DNA from: Paracoccus sp. (in: a-proteobacteria)
Lineage (GTDB): Bacteria; Pseudomonadota; Alphaproteobacteria; Rhodobacterales; Rhodobacteraceae
Assembly (NCBI GenBank): GCA_030538705.1
Contig: JAUNTL010000003.1
Coordinates: 1 to 64,000, forward strand
Reading direction: 5' to 3'
DNA: 64,000 nt
The position numbers and the translations under genes were made by a program. The notes below the pieces were generated by a model. It saw only the letters and a list, made by a program, of their open reading frames with translations. It did no database searches and had not been told where the DNA came from. Position 1 is the first letter of the stretch, and the number at the start of each line of letters is the position of its first letter. Positions 53,206-62,811 of the stretch are shown here, piece by piece.

Positions 53206-54468
53206 ATGACCCATTCCCCACAACCGATGGCCCCCGAAGGCCCGGTATTCCGACTGTCTATGCTGGTGACGGATCGGCGTTACCGTTCGCTGACCCTGCA
53301 AACGGTGGTGTTCATCCTTGTGATGCTGACGGTCTGGTGGCTGATCGGCAACGCGATGAGCAATCTCGCGGCGCTGGGCAAGCCCTTTGACATGTCGTTC
53401 CTGTTTCGTCGCGCGGGCTATGACATCCCGCAGCAACTGATCCCCTTTACCTCGGACGACACGCATCTGCGCGCCGCGATCGTGGGGTTGCTGAACACGC
53501 TGATGATCGCCGTTCTGGGCTGTATCGCGGCCACCATTCTGGGGGTCATCATCGGTGTGTTGCGCCTGTCGCGCAACTGGCTGATCTCGCGCATGATGAC
53601 CGTCTATATCGAGGCGTTCCGCAACGTGCCGCTGCTGTTGTGGATACTCGCCGTCGGCGCGATGATGACCGAAATCGCGCCTGCGCCCTCGGCCTATCGC
53701 GGCGACGATCCGGCTGCCCGGATGATCCTGTTCGACATGGTGGCGCCGACGAACCGCTATATCGCCATTCCGGCCATCGGCATGAGCAATGATCCGGGTG
53801 TCGTGATGATGGGGCGTTCGGCCGTCAGCTATGCGTTTCTGGCATTCGCGGGCGTGGCGCTATTGGCGCTGATCGCGCGGTTCTTTATCAATCGCTGGGC
53901 GCGCGCGCAGCAGAACCGGTCCGGGCGCCGCCCGACGACCTGGTGGATCAACCTTGCGCTATGGCTGGTGCCCTTTGTGCTGCTGTGGTTCTATTTCGGG
54001 ATGCATCTGATCCCGCCGGAACTGCGGGGCTTCAACTTTCAGGGCGGGGTGAATCTGGACAACGCCTTTTTCGCGCTGTGGCTGGCACTGTCGCTATACA
54101 CCGCCGCCTTCATCGCCGAGATCGTGCGCGCCGGTGTCCTCGCCATTCCCAAGGGCCAGACCGAGGCCGCCGCCGCGCTTGGCCTGCGGCCGCGCCGCAT
54201 CATGTCGCTGGTGATCCTGCCGCAGGCGCTGCGCGTCATCATCCCGCCGCTGATCTCGCAATATCTGAACCTGACCAAGAACAGCTCTCTGGCCATCGCG
54301 GTGGGGTATATGGACCTGCGCGGCACGCTGGGCGGCACGACGCTGAACCAGTCTGGCCGCGAGCTGGAGGCGATGGCGCTGATGATGGCGATCTATCTGG
54401 TCATCAGCCTGACCATTTCCGGCGCGATGAACATCTATAACGCGCGCGTGCGCCTGAAGGAGCGGTGA
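53206..54468 (+). CDS. bztB: Amino acid ABC transporter permease BztB
   Basis: 420 residues, close to R. capsulatus BztB. Several membrane helices include 'LQTVVFILVMLTVWWLIGNAMSNL' and 'LNTLMIAVLGCIAATILGVIIGVLRLS', with 'YIEAFRNVPLLLWIL' typical of the HisMQ/AapQ group. The ATPase-contact EAA loop is 'GQTEAAAALGLRPRRIMSLVILPQALRVIIPPLISQYLNL' spread over ~315-355. It pairs with BztC. bztC follows after a single base. Confidence 0.94.
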   Translation: MTHSPQPMAPEGPVFRLSMLVTDRRYRSLTLQTVVFILVMLTVWWLIGNAMSNLAALGKPFDMSFLFRRAGYDIPQQLIPFTSDDTHLRAAIVGLLNTLMIAVLGCIAATILGVIIGVLRLSRNWLISRMMTVYIEAFRNVPLLLWILAVGAMMTEIAPAPSAYRGDDPAARMILFDMVAPTNRYIAIPAIGMSNDPGVVMMGRSAVSYAFLAFAGVALLALIARFFINRWARAQQNRSGRRPTTWWINLALWLVPFVLLWFYFGMHLIPPELRGFNFQGGVNLDNAFFALWLALSLYTAAFIAEIVRAGVLAIPKGQTEAAAALGLRPRRIMSLVILPQALRVIIPPLISQYLNLTKNSSLAIAVGYMDLRGTLGGTTLNQSGRELEAMALMMAIYLVISLTISGAMNIYNARVRLKER

Positions 54469-54469
54469 G

Positions 54470-55945
54470 ATGAGCGATACCGCAACCCCCCGTCAGACCA
54501 TCGCCACGCCCCCCGTCGCATGGGTGCGCGACGCGATGATCCCGCCCGCGCCCCCGCCCACGCGGCAGGGCGGGACGGTCAACTGGCTGCGCGAGAACCT
54601 GTTCTCTGGCCCCGCCAATATCAGCATGACCATTATCGGGCTGATCGCGATCTGGGCGCTTTTCGCCCAGTTCTGGCCGTGGTTCGCGCATTCCGTCTGG
54701 CGCGCCGACAGCCTGAACGAGTGCCGGGCCATCATCGCCGAAACCTGGGGCGAAGGCTCGACCGGGGCGTGCTGGGCCGTGATCCGGGCGCGCTGGTATC
54801 AATGGATTTACGGCTTTTATCCGCCCGCGCTGTGGTGGCGTCCGATCTTGGCCTTTGGCCTGCTGCTGATCGCGCTGATCCCGGTGCTGTTCGCCGAGCA
54901 ACGCCGGCTGCGCATGATCCTTTGGGCCATTGTTGCCGTGTTCACGGTGGCCTCGCTGCATTACGCCCATGCGCCCGATGCGCCGATCATCGTCACGCTG
55001 GTGGTTCTGGCGGTTGCGGCGGCGCTGCTGTGGCTGCGCCCGCGCGTCATGCTGATATTCAGCCTGTGTTTTCCGCTGCTGGCCTATTGGTTGCTTTGGG
55101 GCGGGCCGGTCTGGTGGACCATCGCGGTGGCGCTGGGTTTTGTGGTGGGCGGCATGGCGGGTCTGCTGGTGTCGCGTATCGCGCCGCTGTTGGGCGTGGT
55201 CGCGGGCTTTGTGGCGGCGGTCCTGTGGTGGTTCTATGCCAATGACGTGTTCGCCGATGCGATGAACGGGCTGATCCCGTTCGGGCTGCAACGGGTGTCG
55301 TCCGATCTGTTCGGGGGGTTCCTGCTGTCCACGGTGATCGGGGTTTCTGGCATCGCCATGTCGCTGCCCATCGGCATCGTTCTGGCGCTGGCACGGCGCT
55401 CCGACATGCCGGTGGTCAAGGCATTCGCGGTCATGTTCATCGAGTTCATCCGCGGCGTGCCGCTGATAACGCTGCTGTTCGTCGCATCCCTGCTGCTGAA
55501 TTATTTCATGCCGCGCGGCACCAATTTCGACAAGATCCTGCGCGTGGTGATCATGGTGACGCTGTTCGCCTCGGCCTATATGGCCGAGGTGATCCGGGGC
55601 GGGCTGGCCGCGCTGCCCAAGGGGCAATACGAGGCCGCCGACTCGCTGGGGCTGACCTATTGGCAGGCGCAGCGTCTGATCATTCTGCCGCAGGCGCTGA
55701 AGATCGCTATTCCTGCCATCGTCTCGACCTTTATCGGGGTGTTCAAGGATACGACGCTGGTCGCCTTCATCAGCCTTTACGATCCGCTGAAAGGGGTGTC
55801 GGACATCGTGCGTCAGGACATGGCCTGGAAGGGCATCTACTGGGAGCCGTATCTGTTCGCCGGCGCCATCTTCTTCATCGTCTGCTTTGCGATGTCGCGA
55901 TACTCCATGTATCTGGAAACGCGGCTAAAGCGCGATCATCACTAG
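54470..55945 (+). CDS. bztC: Amino acid ABC transporter permease BztC
   Basis: 491 residues, longer than R. capsulatus BztC (about 434) and AapM (about 384). After a cytoplasmic, Pro-rich N-terminus and a first helix ([19 protein letters not shown]), a block of about five extra hydrophobic helices (~125-260) precedes the conserved permease core ('[31 protein letters not shown]', '[18 protein letters not shown]'). The EAA loop is '[32 protein letters not shown]' over ~385-415. It forms the membrane channel with BztB. Confidence 0.94.
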   Translation: MSDTATPRQTIATPPVAWVRDAMIPPAPPPTRQGGTVNWLRENLFSGPANISMTIIGLIAIWALFAQFWPWFAHSVWRADSLNECRAIIAETWGEGSTGACWAVIRARWYQWIYGFYPPALWWRPILAFGLLLIALIPVLFAEQRRLRMILWAIVAVFTVASLHYAHAPDAPIIVTLVVLAVAAALLWLRPRVMLIFSLCFPLLAYWLLWGGPVWWTIAVALGFVVGGMAGLLVSRIAPLLGVVAGFVAAVLWWFYANDVFADAMNGLIPFGLQRVSSDLFGGFLLSTVIGVSGIAMSLPIGIVLALARRSDMPVVKAFAVMFIEFIRGVPLITLLFVASLLLNYFMPRGTNFDKILRVVIMVTLFASAYMAEVIRGGLAALPKGQYEAADSLGLTYWQAQRLIILPQALKIAIPAIVSTFIGVFKDTTLVAFISLYDPLKGVSDIVRQDMAWKGIYWEPYLFAGAIFFIVCFAMSRYSMYLETRLKRDHH

Positions 55946-55958
55946 GAAAGGCGGGGAC

Positions 55959-56750
55959 ATGACCCAACCCGAAATGAACCTGCACGCCGACCGCGCCCGC
56001 ATGGCCGTCAGCGACGAAATCGCCATCGAGATCGAGGCGATGAACAAGTGGTACGGCACCTTCCATGTGCTGCGCGACATCAACCTGACTGTGCGTCAGG
56101 GCGAGCGGATCGTGATTGCCGGGCCGTCGGGTTCCGGTAAATCCACGCTGATCCGCTGTATCAACCGGCTGGAGGAACACCAGTCGGGCCGCATCATCGT
56201 GGACGGGATCGAGTTGACGAACGACATCAAGAACATCGACAAGGTTCGTTCCGAGGTCGGGATGGTGTTCCAGCATTTCAACCTGTTCCCGCATCTGACC
56301 GTTCTGGAAAACTGCACGCTGGCCCCGATCTGGGTGCGCAAGGTTCCGCGCCGTCAGGCCGAGGAAACCGCGATGCGCTATCTGGAAAAGGTGAAAATCC
56401 CCGAACAGGCGCTGAAATACCCCGGCCAGTTGTCGGGCGGCCAGCAACAGCGCGTAGCGATCGCCCGGTCGCTGTGCATGGAGCCGCGTATCATGCTGTT
56501 CGACGAGCCGACCTCGGCCCTTGACCCCGAGATGATCAAGGAGGTGCTGGACACCATGATCCAACTGGCCGAGGAGGGGATGACCATGTTGTGCGTCACG
56601 CATGAGATGGGCTTTGCGCAGGCGGTGGCCAACCGGGTGATCTTTATGGATCAGGGCCAGATCGTCGAGCAGAACGAACCGCGCGAGTTCTTCAACAACC
56701 CCCAGAACGAGCGCACAAAGCTGTTCCTGTCGCAGATTCTGGGGCATTGA
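55959..56750 (+). CDS. bztD: Amino acid ABC transporter ATP-binding protein BztD
   Basis: 263 residues. Walker A '[13 protein letters not shown]', Q-loop '[16 protein letters not shown]', signature '[15 protein letters not shown]', Walker B '[14 protein letters not shown]', D-loop and switch His '[12 protein letters not shown]', the pattern of the polar amino acid (GlnQ/HisP) class. '[21 protein letters not shown]' opens the domain. It powers BztBC. Last gene of the operon, with a hairpin terminator at 56793. Confidence 0.96.
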   Translation: MTQPEMNLHADRARMAVSDEIAIEIEAMNKWYGTFHVLRDINLTVRQGERIVIAGPSGSGKSTLIRCINRLEEHQSGRIIVDGIELTNDIKNIDKVRSEVGMVFQHFNLFPHLTVLENCTLAPIWVRKVPRRQAEETAMRYLEKVKIPEQALKYPGQLSGGQQQRVAIARSLCMEPRIMLFDEPTSALDPEMIKEVLDTMIQLAEEGMTMLCVTHEMGFAQAVANRVIFMDQGQIVEQNEPREFFNNPQNERTKLFLSQILGH

Positions 56751-56792
56751 GGGCAGGGGGCTGACCGTCCCCGCCCGTGGCTGATGATACGG

Positions 56793-56823
56793 ACCGCCCG
56801 GCGCCCTGGTGCCGGGCGGTTTC
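56793..56823. terminator. Hairpin terminator between bztD and the amidase gene
   Basis: ACCGCCCGGC (56793-56802) and GCCGGGCGGT (56811-56820) form a perfect 10-bp stem with an 8-base loop, followed by TTCG. It lies in the convergent gap, 42 bases after the bztD stop and 4 bases before the end of the amidase gene. The T-run is short. Confidence 0.7.
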
Positions 56824-56824
56824 G

Positions 56825-57472
56825 CTATACCGGCCGCGCCATCAGCGCGCGCACCGCATCTGCCATCGCCCGATCCTCTGCCGTCTCGGCCCCCGTGCCC
56901 CAGGGGCGCCAGCGCAGGCGGAACGCTGTCAGCCGGGTGTCGGGGTCGGCCTCGGGATAGCCGATGGCGTCGAGGCTGGCGGCCAGCGGTGCCTGCGCAT
57001 CACCCGGCGCATCAGGCCAGATCGCCAGCCCGGCACGCGCCAGCCTGCGCCAGTCGAAACGCGGCCCCGGATCGGATTTGCGCCCCGGCGCCATGTCGGA
57101 ATGCGCGATCACGCCTTGCGGCCCGATGCCCCAGCGCGCCATGATCTGCGCCAGCAGCCCCTCCAGCGCGGTCATCTGCGGCGCGGGAAAGGGCCGGTCG
57201 CCGGGATTGGCCAGTTCGATTCCGACCGAGTGGCTGTTGATGTCCGCGACCCCGCGCCATGCACCCGCGCCCGCATGCCAGGCGCGGCGATCCTCGGGCA
57301 CCAGCGCCTCGGTCCTACCGTCCTCGGCGATCAGCCAATGCGCGCTGACTTCGGCTGCGGGGTCGCATAGCCGGGCGCGCGCCGCGGCGCAATCGGCCAT
57401 GCCGGTGAAATGCACCACGACCAGCGAGGGACGCACCCCACCGCGTCGTTCCCCGTGATTGGGCGAGGTCAA
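56825..57472 (-). CDS. N-acetylmuramoyl-L-alanine amidase (amidase_2, AmpD-like)
   Basis: About 215 residues. No ATG fits the domain start: the first in-frame Met is inside the fold. TTG 57472 (10 bp after the upstream stop) or GTG 57436 must be used. Motifs: 'LVVVHFTGM' with the first zinc His, 'VSAHWLIAEDGRTEALVPEDRRAWHAGAGAW' over ~50-80, 'INSHSVGIELANPG', and 'AHSDMAPGRKSDPGPRFDW' with the last zinc ligands. AmpD-type enzymes cut muropeptides during cell-wall recycling; the lack of a signal peptide favours a cytoplasmic role. The gene follows the lipoprotein gene closely. Confidence 0.88.
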   Translation of the reverse strand: MTSPNHGERRGGVRPSLVVVHFTGMADCAAARARLCDPAAEVSAHWLIAEDGRTEALVPEDRRAWHAGAGAWRGVADINSHSVGIELANPGDRPFPAPQMTALEGLLAQIMARWGIGPQGVIAHSDMAPGRKSDPGPRFDWRRLARAGLAIWPDAPGDAQAPLAASLDAIGYPEADPDTRLTAFRLRWRPWGTGAETAEDRAMADAVRALMARPV

Positions 57473-57482
57473 ACCCGCGCGA

Positions 57483-58064
57483 TCACAGCGGGGCGGGCGC
57501 GGGCACCGCAGGCGCGGGAACCCAGCCGCAGACATAGCCGTCGCCATCCGGGTCCAGCCCCAGCGTGTCGGTGGCCGGACCACCTGCCGCGATAAAGGCA
57601 AGCTGCGCGGCATCCGCCGAGGCATAGCTGCGGCAGGCGCGCATCGCGGTGGCCTCGGACCCGCCCGGACGCTGCCACAGCCGCGTGCCCGGCCTGTGCT
57701 GCATGGCCTGTGCATAGCGCGCCAATGCGGTCTGCCCCGCATCACCGGCATAGGGCTGCGCCACCTGCGCGGGGCGGATGCGGGCGGGTTCCGGCGCGGA
57801 AACCGCAGCGGTCGCAGCGGCGGGCTGCGTGCGGGCAAGGATCGGCTGGCCGGTGATTTCGGCGGGCGTGGGGGCGCGGCGCGGTTCTGTCACCGGGATC
57901 ACGCGCGGCATGGCGGCCTGTCCCTGAAGGGCGGCCTCGCGTTCCTGCAAATACTGCCCGTAAGGCGATGCGGGATAACGATAATTCGGGTTCCAGCCGT
58001 CATTCTCGCCGCAGCCTGCCAGCAGCAGCAGCGCCACGCCCCCCGCGATCCAGTCTCCGCGCAT
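57483..58064 (-). CDS. Lipoprotein with an excalibur-like C-terminus
   Basis: 193 residues from ATG 58064 (MRGDWIAGGVALLLLAGCGEN), with a clear lipobox LLAGC; the frame runs upstream to 58136. A Pro/Ala-rich spacer (~60-115) leads to a C-terminal part with 'RACRSYASADAAQLAFIAAGG' and 'TDTLGLDPDGDGYVCGW'. The last motif matches the excalibur-type calcium-binding loop (D-x-D-x-D-G-x-x-C), with a second Cys ~45 residues earlier able to form a disulphide. Probably attached to the envelope; the adjacent amidase suggests a cell-wall link. Function unknown. Confidence 0.85.
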   Translation of the reverse strand: MRGDWIAGGVALLLLAGCGENDGWNPNYRYPASPYGQYLQEREAALQGQAAMPRVIPVTEPRRAPTPAEITGQPILARTQPAAATAAVSAPEPARIRPAQVAQPYAGDAGQTALARYAQAMQHRPGTRLWQRPGGSEATAMRACRSYASADAAQLAFIAAGGPATDTLGLDPDGDGYVCGWVPAPAVPAPAPL

Positions 58065-58083
58065 CCTCAGCCCCCCTTTTTCG

Positions 58084-59568
58084 TTACCACCAGCGTTCCG
58101 GGCGCGCGGTAAAGCCCGCCGCACGCTCCAGCGCATAGGCGTGATTCAGCAAATCCCCCTCCTCGAAGGGGCGCCCGATCAGTTGCAAACCGAGGGGCAG
58201 CCCCTGCGCATCCAGCCCCGCAGGCAACGCGATACCGGGCAGACCGGCCAGATTCACCGTTACCGTGAACACATCGTTCAGATACATCTGCACCGGATCG
58301 GCGTCATCCATCGACCCCAGCGTGAATGCCGCCGAGGGCGTCGCGGGCGTCAGGATCGCGTCGATGCCGTCCGCGAAGGCCAGATCGAAATCGCGCTTGA
58401 TGAGGCTGCGCACCTTGCGCGCGCGGTTGTAATAGGCGTCGTAAAACCCCGCCGACAGCACATAGGTGCCGATCATCACGCGCCGCTGCACCTCGCCGCC
58501 AAAGCCTTCGGCGCGGGTTTTCTCATACATATCCGTGATGCCGTCGCCTGCCGCCAGGACCGCGCGCCGCCCGTAACGCACCCCGTCATACCGCGCGAGG
58601 TTCGAGGACGCCTCGGCGGGCGCGATGACGTAATAGGCGGGCAGGGCGTATCTGGTGTGCGGCAGGCTGATCTCGATGATCTCGGCACCTGCGTCGCGCA
58701 GCATGTCGGCACCTCTTTGCCAAAGGCTGTCAATCTCGGCCGGCATCCCGTCCATGCGGTATTCGCGCGGGATACCGATGCGTTTGCCGCGAATATCGCC
58801 AGTCAGCGCGGCCTCGTAATCCGGCACCGGACGTTCGGCCGAGGTGGAATCGCGCGGATCGACCGAGGCCATCGCCCCCAGCATGATCGCCGCATCGCGC
58901 ACGCTGCGCGTCATCGGTCCCGCCTGATCCAGCGAACTGGCAAAAGCAATCGTCCCCCAGCGGCTGACGCGCCCGTAAGTGGGTTTCAGCCCCACGGTGC
59001 CGGTAAAGGCCGCAGGCTGCCGGATCGAGCCGCCGGTATCCGTGCCCGTGGCCCCCAGACACAGGCCCGCAGCCACCGCCGCAGCCGAGCCGCCGGAACT
59101 GCCCCCCGGCGTCAGCCGCGCGCCATCCGCGCCGCGCCACGGGTTGACCGCATCGCCATAAACAGAGGTCTCGTTGCTGGACCCCATCGCGAACTCGTCC
59201 ATGTTCAGCTTGCCCAGCATGATCGCGCCTGCATCCCACAGGTTTTGCGTCACGGCGGATTCGTATTCCGGGCGGAACCCCTCCAGAATCCGGCTGGCGG
59301 CCTGCGTGGGCACGCCTTGGGTGCAGAACAGATCCTTGATGCCCAGCGGAATGCCGCACAGCGCGGGCGCATCGCCCGAGGCCAGCCGCTGATCGGCGGC
59401 GGCGGCGGCGGCGCGTGCGATGTCAGGGGTGTGATGCACGAATGCGTTCAGCGCGCCCGCGCCGTCAATGGCATCAAGGCAGGCATTTGTCAGCTCAAGG
59501 GCGGAAAACTTGCGCGCGCGCAGGCCCTCGCGGGCCTCGTCGATGCCCAGATCATTCAGCTTGCTCAT
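58084..59568 (-). CDS. gatA: Asp-tRNA(Asn)/Glu-tRNA(Gln) amidotransferase subunit A
   Basis: 494 residues. Amidase-signature triad visible: Lys in '[21 protein letters not shown]', cis-Ser and Ser in '[18 protein letters not shown]' and '[16 protein letters not shown]', then '[26 protein letters not shown]'. It releases ammonia from glutamine for transamidation of mischarged tRNA. It starts in the gatC stop (4-base overlap). gatB is not in the window. The presence of this pathway implies that Asn-tRNA and/or Gln-tRNA are made indirectly. Confidence 0.96.
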   Translation of the reverse strand: MSKLNDLGIDEAREGLRARKFSALELTNACLDAIDGAGALNAFVHHTPDIARAAAAAADQRLASGDAPALCGIPLGIKDLFCTQGVPTQAASRILEGFRPEYESAVTQNLWDAGAIMLGKLNMDEFAMGSSNETSVYGDAVNPWRGADGARLTPGGSSGGSAAAVAAGLCLGATGTDTGGSIRQPAAFTGTVGLKPTYGRVSRWGTIAFASSLDQAGPMTRSVRDAAIMLGAMASVDPRDSTSAERPVPDYEAALTGDIRGKRIGIPREYRMDGMPAEIDSLWQRGADMLRDAGAEIIEISLPHTRYALPAYYVIAPAEASSNLARYDGVRYGRRAVLAAGDGITDMYEKTRAEGFGGEVQRRVMIGTYVLSAGFYDAYYNRARKVRSLIKRDFDLAFADGIDAILTPATPSAAFTLGSMDDADPVQMYLNDVFTVTVNLAGLPGIALPAGLDAQGLPLGLQLIGRPFEEGDLLNHAYALERAAGFTARPERWW

Positions 59569-59852
59569 TCCACCACCTTCGGCACGGCAAAGAAACCCTC
59601 GCGCGCATCGGGCGCATTGGCGAGGATTTTCTGCTGCATGTCACCATCCGTCACCACATCCTCGCGCCGTTTCAGCCGCATGGGGGTCACGCCGGTCATC
59701 GGCTCGATCCCCTCGACATCCACCTCGTTCAACTGTTCCATGAAATGCAGGATGCCGTTCAGTTTGTCGGCCAGCCCCGGCAGGTCGGCCTCGGCCACGC
59801 GGATGCGGGCCAGATGGGCGACCTTGCGCGCCTCGGTTTCGGTGATGGACAT
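59565..59852 (-). CDS. gatC: Asp-tRNA(Asn)/Glu-tRNA(Gln) amidotransferase subunit C
   Basis: 95 residues, the normal length. Typical GatC pattern: '[19 protein letters not shown]', '[32 protein letters not shown]' with the central conserved Glu-Pro-Met, and '[11 protein letters not shown]'-like sequence (here [12 protein letters not shown]). It wraps around GatA and stabilises it. First gene of the gatC-gatA unit, divergent from the YigZ-family gene over 96 bp. Confidence 0.94.
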   Translation of the reverse strand: MSITETEARKVAHLARIRVAEADLPGLADKLNGILHFMEQLNEVDVEGIEPMTGVTPMRLKRREDVVTDGDMQQKILANAPDAREGFFAVPKVVE

Positions 59853-59948
59853 GCGTTTTCCTTTCCGCTTGGGGGTGGTTTACCGGCGCGGGGTGGCCGC
59901 TTCAAGCGGTGGTTGCGCCGCATTCGCGCCGATGGCAGGAAAGGCCGC

Positions 59949-60308
59949 ATGACCGACAGCCTTCGCATTCTGGACAAGATCATCAACGACCGTGGCTCGC
60001 GCTATGCCGCATCCGGTGCGCCCGCCGCCAGCCGCGAGGAGGTGGCCGCCGTGCTGGCCAGCTTGCGCCGCAACAAGCGGTTCGCCAAGGCCACCCATAA
60101 CAGTTGGGGCGCATGGCTGGACGGCGAGGCGGTCAAGGATGACGATGGCGAATCCGGCGCGGGCGCGATCATTCTGGCCGAGCTGGAGGCCGCCGGGCTG
60201 CGCGATCATGTGCTGATCGTGACGCGGTGGTATGGCGGCAGGCATCTGGGCGGCGACCGCTTTCGCCATGTGCGCACGGCCGCGCGCGCATGGCTGGAAA
60301 GCCGTTAG
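59949..60308 (+). CDS. YigZ-family (UPF0029, IMPACT N-terminal-like) protein
   Basis: 119 residues from ATG 59949; the frame is open far upstream (59415) but that part is antisense to gatCA. UPF0029 signatures: 'DRGSRYAASGAPAASREEV', 'ATHNSWGAWL', 'DDGESGAGAIILAELEAAGLRDHVLIVTRWYGGRHLGGDRFRHV' over ~60-105. This is only the YigZ/IMPACT domain, without the second domain of E. coli YigZ. IMPACT-type proteins are linked to translation control; the role in bacteria is unknown. Convergent with the flavoprotein gene across a 22-bp gap with a G/C hairpin. Confidence 0.82.
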   Translation: MTDSLRILDKIINDRGSRYAASGAPAASREEVAAVLASLRRNKRFAKATHNSWGAWLDGEAVKDDDGESGAGAIILAELEAAGLRDHVLIVTRWYGGRHLGGDRFRHVRTAARAWLESR

Positions 60309-60319
60309 CGGGCGCAAAA

Positions 60320-60346
60320 ACGGGGGGGGGTTAGGCCCCCAGCCGT
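60320..60346. terminator. Bidirectional hairpin at the 3' ends of the YigZ-family and flavoprotein genes
   Basis: ACGG plus a G-run (60320-60330) pairs with CCCCC and CCGT (60336-60346) around a TTAGG-type loop, with an A-run before it and TTT after it. It overlaps the last codons of the minus-strand gene. Confidence 0.5.
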
Positions 60347-61905
60347 TTCGCCGCGTTGAAGCCCGAGCCACCGGCCAGCCCCGGCCCCGGATGCGTCGAG
60401 GCCCCGATATGCAGCAGGCCCTTGATCGCGGTCTCGTTGTTCTTGCTGTCGGGGAAGGGGCGAAACAGAAAGAACTGGTCGATGCTGCACGCGCCGCCAT
60501 AAGGATCGCCGCCCACCAGATTGGGGTTCATCGCCTCCAGATCGGCGGGCGAGATGGCGGCGCGGGCCAGACGGATTTCGTCCCAGTTGCGGATATGGCG
60601 GCGCAGGATGTTTTCCAGCCGGTCGGCGAAGGATTCGCGCAGCGCCTCGGTCCAGCCCGCGCCGGGGGTGACGGCGATGTCGCCGCCCGCATCGCCCTGC
60701 GGGTCGCGCGGCGCGTCAGGGATTTGCAGCCACAGCACCGCCTTGCCTTCCGGGCAGCGCGAGGGGTCCATGCGATGCGGCTGGCCCACGCAGATGGTGG
60801 GCACGGCAGGCAGCAACCCGCGCTCGGCCTCGTTCGCGGAACGCGAGACGGCATCCAGCCCCGCGCTCAGATGCAGCAATGCCACGTCCTGCAAGCCGCC
60901 GGTGATCCAGTCGGGTTCGCCGTCCAATGCGAAATGGCACTGGAAATCACCGCGCCCGTGGCGGAACCGCGCGGCCTGTGCGCGCTGATGCGGCAGTTCC
61001 ACGTCCAGCAGATCGTGATAAAGCGCCTTGGGCGCCACCGATGCCAGCACGGATTTGCAGCGGATCGCCTCGCCATCGGCCAGCGTGACGCCGGTGACGG
61101 CGCCCCCGGCGGTGTCGATGCGCGCCACGCGAGCGTTCACGCGCACCTCGCCGCCTTGCGATTCGATCAGGCGTTGAAAGGCGGCGGGGGCGGCGGCCGC
61201 GCCGCCCTTGGCCACGGGCGCGCCTGCGGCCTCCAGCGCAAAGGCCACGACCTTTGCCATCTCGCCCGAATAGGTAGATTCGGGGGTCAGCCCGCAATGC
61301 AGCACCCAGGGCGCCAGCAGCGCGCGGTTCAGCGGGTCGGCGAATGCGGTTTCCAGCCAGCCGCGCGCGGGTGTCAGCGCCTCGCCCATCCATGCGGCAA
61401 GGCTACGGGTGCCGGTTTTCCATGCCCGCTTTCCCAATGTCGTCGCGGTACCGCGCGTCCAGAGGGGGCCGCCGAGCAACCCAAACAGAAAGGGTGCATC
61501 GGCGCCAATGCCGTTCACGGCGGCCTCGAATCCCGGCGCATCGGCGCCGAAGGCGGCCACATTTGCGGCGCGGTCGGTGGACAGCACCCGTGCCTGCCCG
61601 TCGGGCGTCAGCACCCCGGTCGGGTGGGGGCCGTTGCAGAACTCCAGCCCGTGGCGCGCAAGGTCGGGGCCGAGGGCGGCAAAAGCCAGGCCGGTGGTGA
61701 ACAGAACAAAGGTCGCGGCCAGCGGGTCATGGGTGAATCCGGGCAGCGTCAGGGGTGCGCTGCGCATACATCCGCCCGCGACCTCCGCCCCTTCCAGCAC
61801 CAGCACGCGGCGGCCCGCGCGCCCCAGCATCGCCGCCGCCACCAGCCCGTTGATGCCCGAACCGATGATGACGTGATCCGGTCCCCCCGCCGCTGCCCGC
61901 GCCAT
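60331..61905 (-). CDS. FAD/NAD(P)-dependent oxidoreductase, phytoene-desaturase-like (PYROXD2 group)
   Basis: 524 residues. N-terminal dinucleotide motif 'HVIIGSGINGLVAAAMLGRAGRRVLVLE' over ~11-38 (GxGxxG as GSGING), then 'GGCMRS'. The C-terminal CrtI-type FAD motif is 'GLLHIGASTHPGPGLAGGSG' near 495-515. 'YSGEMAKVVAFALEA' and 'FRPFPDSKNNET' are typical of the PYROXD2/carotenoid-desaturase-like group, though no carotenoid genes are near. It starts 4 bp after the cyclase stop on the same strand, so the pair is probably one transcript and one pathway. Confidence 0.88.
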   Translation of the reverse strand: MARAAAGGPDHVIIGSGINGLVAAAMLGRAGRRVLVLEGAEVAGGCMRSAPLTLPGFTHDPLAATFVLFTTGLAFAALGPDLARHGLEFCNGPHPTGVLTPDGQARVLSTDRAANVAAFGADAPGFEAAVNGIGADAPFLFGLLGGPLWTRGTATTLGKRAWKTGTRSLAAWMGEALTPARGWLETAFADPLNRALLAPWVLHCGLTPESTYSGEMAKVVAFALEAAGAPVAKGGAAAAPAAFQRLIESQGGEVRVNARVARIDTAGGAVTGVTLADGEAIRCKSVLASVAPKALYHDLLDVELPHQRAQAARFRHGRGDFQCHFALDGEPDWITGGLQDVALLHLSAGLDAVSRSANEAERGLLPAVPTICVGQPHRMDPSRCPEGKAVLWLQIPDAPRDPQGDAGGDIAVTPGAGWTEALRESFADRLENILRRHIRNWDEIRLARAAISPADLEAMNPNLVGGDPYGGACSIDQFFLFRPFPDSKNNETAIKGLLHIGASTHPGPGLAGGSGFNAAKRLGA

Positions 61906-61909
61906 CCCC

Positions 61910-62704
61910 TCAGCCCCGTGCCACGAGCGCCAGCGCCCGGATGGGCGAGCCGGTGCCGTGTTTGATCTTCAGCGGCGCGGCAATCAGGATCGCGCCCTTG
62001 GGCGGCAGTTTCGACAGATTGGCGAGGCTGGCGAGGCCGTAGCGGTCATTGGCGTGCAGCAGGTTATGCGCGGGGAAGGGCGGGGTCATGCCGCCGGCCT
62101 GCCCGGCATCGGTGCCGATACATTGCGTGCCCCAGCCGACGATGCCCTTGTCCACCAGATATTGAATGACCTCGGCGGTCGGGCCGGGGGTGTGGGGGCC
62201 GGTCTCGTCCGCGTTCAGGAACCTGCCCTCGTCATCGGCATACTGGTCCCAGTCGGTGCGCATCACCACCCATTCGCCGGGGTTGATTGCGCCGTGTTCG
62301 GCCTCCCACGCCTTGACGTGCTCGATCGTCAGCAGGAAATCGGGATCGGCTGCGGCCTCGGCCGAACAGTCGATGACATTGACCGGTGCAACGACGCGCT
62401 GCACGGGCAGGGTGTCAGTATAGCCGTCGGCATAATCGCGCCCGGTGATCCAGTGATGCGGCGCGTCGAAATGGGTGCCGGAATGCTCGCCCAGCTTCAG
62501 CCAGTTCCACGCCCAGAAGGGACCGTCGCTGTCATATTCGCTGATCTTGTGAATCTCGATTGCGGGCGTGTCCCTGGCCAGTTCCGGCGGCAGTTTCAGC
62601 AGCGGCGTCTCGGGACCAAGCACGCCCGAGCAGTCCACGACCTCGATGGCGCCCGAAGCAAGCCCCGTGGCCAGATCGGCCAGCGTCTCGGCAGATTTCG
62701 ACAT
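61910..62704 (-). CDS. Cyclase-family hydrolase (kynurenine-formamidase-like)
   Basis: 264 residues. The zinc-binding motif of the cyclase/KynB family is present: 'LGEHSGTHFDAPHHWITG' (His-x-Gly-Thr-His-x-Asp-x-Pro as HSGTHFDAP). Later 'PGEWVVMRTDWDQYADDEG', 'DETGPHTPGPTAEVIQYLVDKGIVGWGTQCIGTDAG' and 'PFPAHNLLHANDRYGLASLANLSKLPPKGA' follow the family order. Members hydrolyse amide or lactone-like bonds; N-formylkynurenine is the known substrate for KynB but is not implied here. First gene of a two-gene unit with the flavoprotein gene. Confidence 0.88.
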   Translation of the reverse strand: MSKSAETLADLATGLASGAIEVVDCSGVLGPETPLLKLPPELARDTPAIEIHKISEYDSDGPFWAWNWLKLGEHSGTHFDAPHHWITGRDYADGYTDTLPVQRVVAPVNVIDCSAEAAADPDFLLTIEHVKAWEAEHGAINPGEWVVMRTDWDQYADDEGRFLNADETGPHTPGPTAEVIQYLVDKGIVGWGTQCIGTDAGQAGGMTPPFPAHNLLHANDRYGLASLANLSKLPPKGAILIAAPLKIKHGTGSPIRALALVARG

Positions 62705-62734
62705 GACATCCTCCCTGTGATTTTCCCGTTTCGG

Positions 62735-62763
62735 GTTTTCGAAAACAGGCTAGACAGGTTTTC
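62735..62763. promoter_or_regulatory. Palindromic operator candidate in the cyclase/flavoprotein divergent promoter
   Basis: GTTTTCGAAAAC (62735-62746) is a perfect 12-bp palindrome, and a half-site GTTTTC recurs at 62758-62763. The 107-bp divergent gap is A/T-rich compared with its flanks. This suggests one regulator controlling both sides; no regulator gene is in view. Confidence 0.55.
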
Positions 62764-62811
62764 ATGCGTTTGCAAAGATCAATCTGTTATCGCGCGATTG
62801 TTGGGGGAGGC

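Noticed and set aside
51479..53221. Minus-strand open frame of 580 codons opposite bztA
   Set aside because: It is antisense to bztA and the ATP12 gene, both clear; the translation has no family features.
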